From contig NZ_BBJH01000046.1 in the NCBI RefSeq assembly GCF_000739775.1, positions 1-64,000 on the forward strand: 64,000 nt of DNA, written 5' to 3'. Within the stretch, counting starts at the first letter, position 1. Each line of letters opens with the position of its first letter. The notes under the pieces are model-generated. The model was not told the origin of the DNA, did not search any database, and worked only from the letters and a program-made list of their open reading frames with translations. Below are positions 63,515-64,000 of the stretch, piece after piece. Both the position numbers and the translations under genes were made by a program. Source of the stretch: Paraburkholderia heleia NBRC 101817 (GTDB lineage Bacteria > Pseudomonadota > Gammaproteobacteria > Burkholderiales > Burkholderiaceae).

Positions 63515-64000
63515 ATGTCAAACGCTCAAACGAAACAGGAGAAGCGCGCACCGCAGTCGATCGAGAGTCGCATCGCCGAACGCTATGACGAACTGTCCGA
63601 GATCGATCAACGGTTGGCCGATGTCATTCTGAGTGCGCCGGGACAACTGGCGATGCAAACCGCCACCGAACTTGCGACGACCGCGCAGGTGTCGAAAGCG
63701 ACCACGACGCGTTTTTTTCAGAAGCTCGGATATGCGTCTTATGACGACGCGCGCGCGATTGCGCGCGCGGCACAGGTAGGCGGTTCGCCGTTGTACCTAC
63801 AGGATCGAGGCCGCAAGAATGCAAGGACGAAACTCGACGACGTGATTCAGGAGCATTTGCGGCACGAGGTCGAGAATCTGGCGAACACGTACCGGTCGCT
63901 CGATACGCTCGTGCTGGGCGAGGTGGTCGAAGCGGTTGCACACGCGCGGCGCGTAGTGATTATCGGGTATCGGCATAGTCATACGGTGGCCACAATGATC
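63515..64000 (+). CDS. RpiR/MurR-family transcriptional regulator (3' end outside window)
   Basis: The first 162 codons of a regulator, cut by the window end. The N-terminal HTH_6 domain is clear: I-A-E-R-Y-D-E-L-S-E-I-D-Q-R-L-A-D-V-I-L, then T-A-T-E-L-A-T-T-A-Q-V-S-K-A-T-T-T-R-F-F-Q-K-L-G-Y. The SIS domain begins near A-R-R-V-V-I-I-G-Y-R-H-S-H. It is divergent from the ABC/DUF1989/allantoicase operon with a 274-base gap that holds two related inverted repeats. SIS domains bind sugar phosphates, but RpiR proteins next to nitrogen-compound genes may sense other ligands. Confidence 0.85.
   Translation, partial: MSNAQTKQEKRAPQSIESRIAERYDELSEIDQRLADVILSAPGQLAMQTATELATTAQVSKATTTRFFQKLGYASYDDARAIARAAQVGGSPLYLQDRGRKNARTKLDDVIQEHLRHEVENLANTYRSLDTLVLGEVVEAVAHARRVVIIGYRHSHTVATMI

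Overview
The window is high-GC DNA of a Burkholderiaceae-type betaproteobacterium, most likely Paraburkholderia, Caballeronia or Burkholderia. This is inferred from the GC-rich codon use, from DUF3579 and DUF3331 proteins typical of that group, from a contact-dependent inhibition locus in the Burkholderia gene order (A-I-accessory-B), and from many LysR/AraC-regulated catabolic cassettes. No rRNA, tRNA or CRISPR array was found, and no replication genes were seen.

Layout. 1-10.1 kb: metabolic genes (DUF3579; malate:quinone oxidoreductase; a small secreted protein; DUF3331; a minus-strand D-cysteine desulfhydrase / NTF2-like / alpha-beta hydrolase run; bacteriohemerythrin followed by a UbiH/UbiM-type hydroxylase; a zinc-ribbon membrane protein). 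10.4-27.5 kb: a two-partner-secretion CDI region. It has a 2911-residue CdiA with a VENN junction and C-terminal toxin, an overlapping CPCC-type immunity gene, an orphan toxin/immunity module beginning exactly at a repeated VENN codon, a broken third immunity-like gene, remnants of at least one further cdiB/cdiA copy, a multiplied small-lipoprotein family at the position of Burkholderia bcpO, a decayed second CPCC gene, and an intact CdiB transporter. A three-lipoprotein CsgG / DUF4810 / GNA1162 operon follows directly. The orphan stretches (about 19.3-23.9 kb) are visibly more A/T-rich than their neighbours.

27.8-42.6 kb: a stress-type protein, an AraC/SDR divergent pair, a secreted Gly/Ala/Asn repeat protein with perfect hexanucleotide arrays, a metallophosphoesterase, a purine nucleoside permease-like protein, an MFS transporter, and a TolC-adaptor-RND efflux operon. 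42.8-47.1 kb: a LysR-controlled tautomerase/cupin/CMD group, an enoyl-CoA hydratase-like gene, and a scar of a deleted SDR gene beside an IS5-family transposase remnant.

47.1-54.6 kb: a LysR-divergent cassette of 3-hydroxyisobutyrate dehydrogenase-like enzyme, aldehyde dehydrogenase, DUF3100 membrane protein and M20 amidohydrolase, with a convergent class-III aminotransferase. Together these could import and break down an N-acylated amino compound. 54.6-57.2 kb holds two unrecognised genes. 57.2-64 kb: a compact minus-strand operon (solute-binding protein, two DUF1989 proteins, two permeases, ATPase, a third DUF1989 protein, allantoicase), divergent from an RpiR-type regulator with two inverted repeats between them. 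This looks like uptake and degradation of a ureide- or guanidine-like nitrogen compound.

The two areas most likely to hold something new are the CDI toxin/immunity reservoir with its homopolymer-disrupted lipoprotein family, and the triple-DUF1989/ABC/allantoicase operon. All functional calls come from reading motifs; no database search was run.
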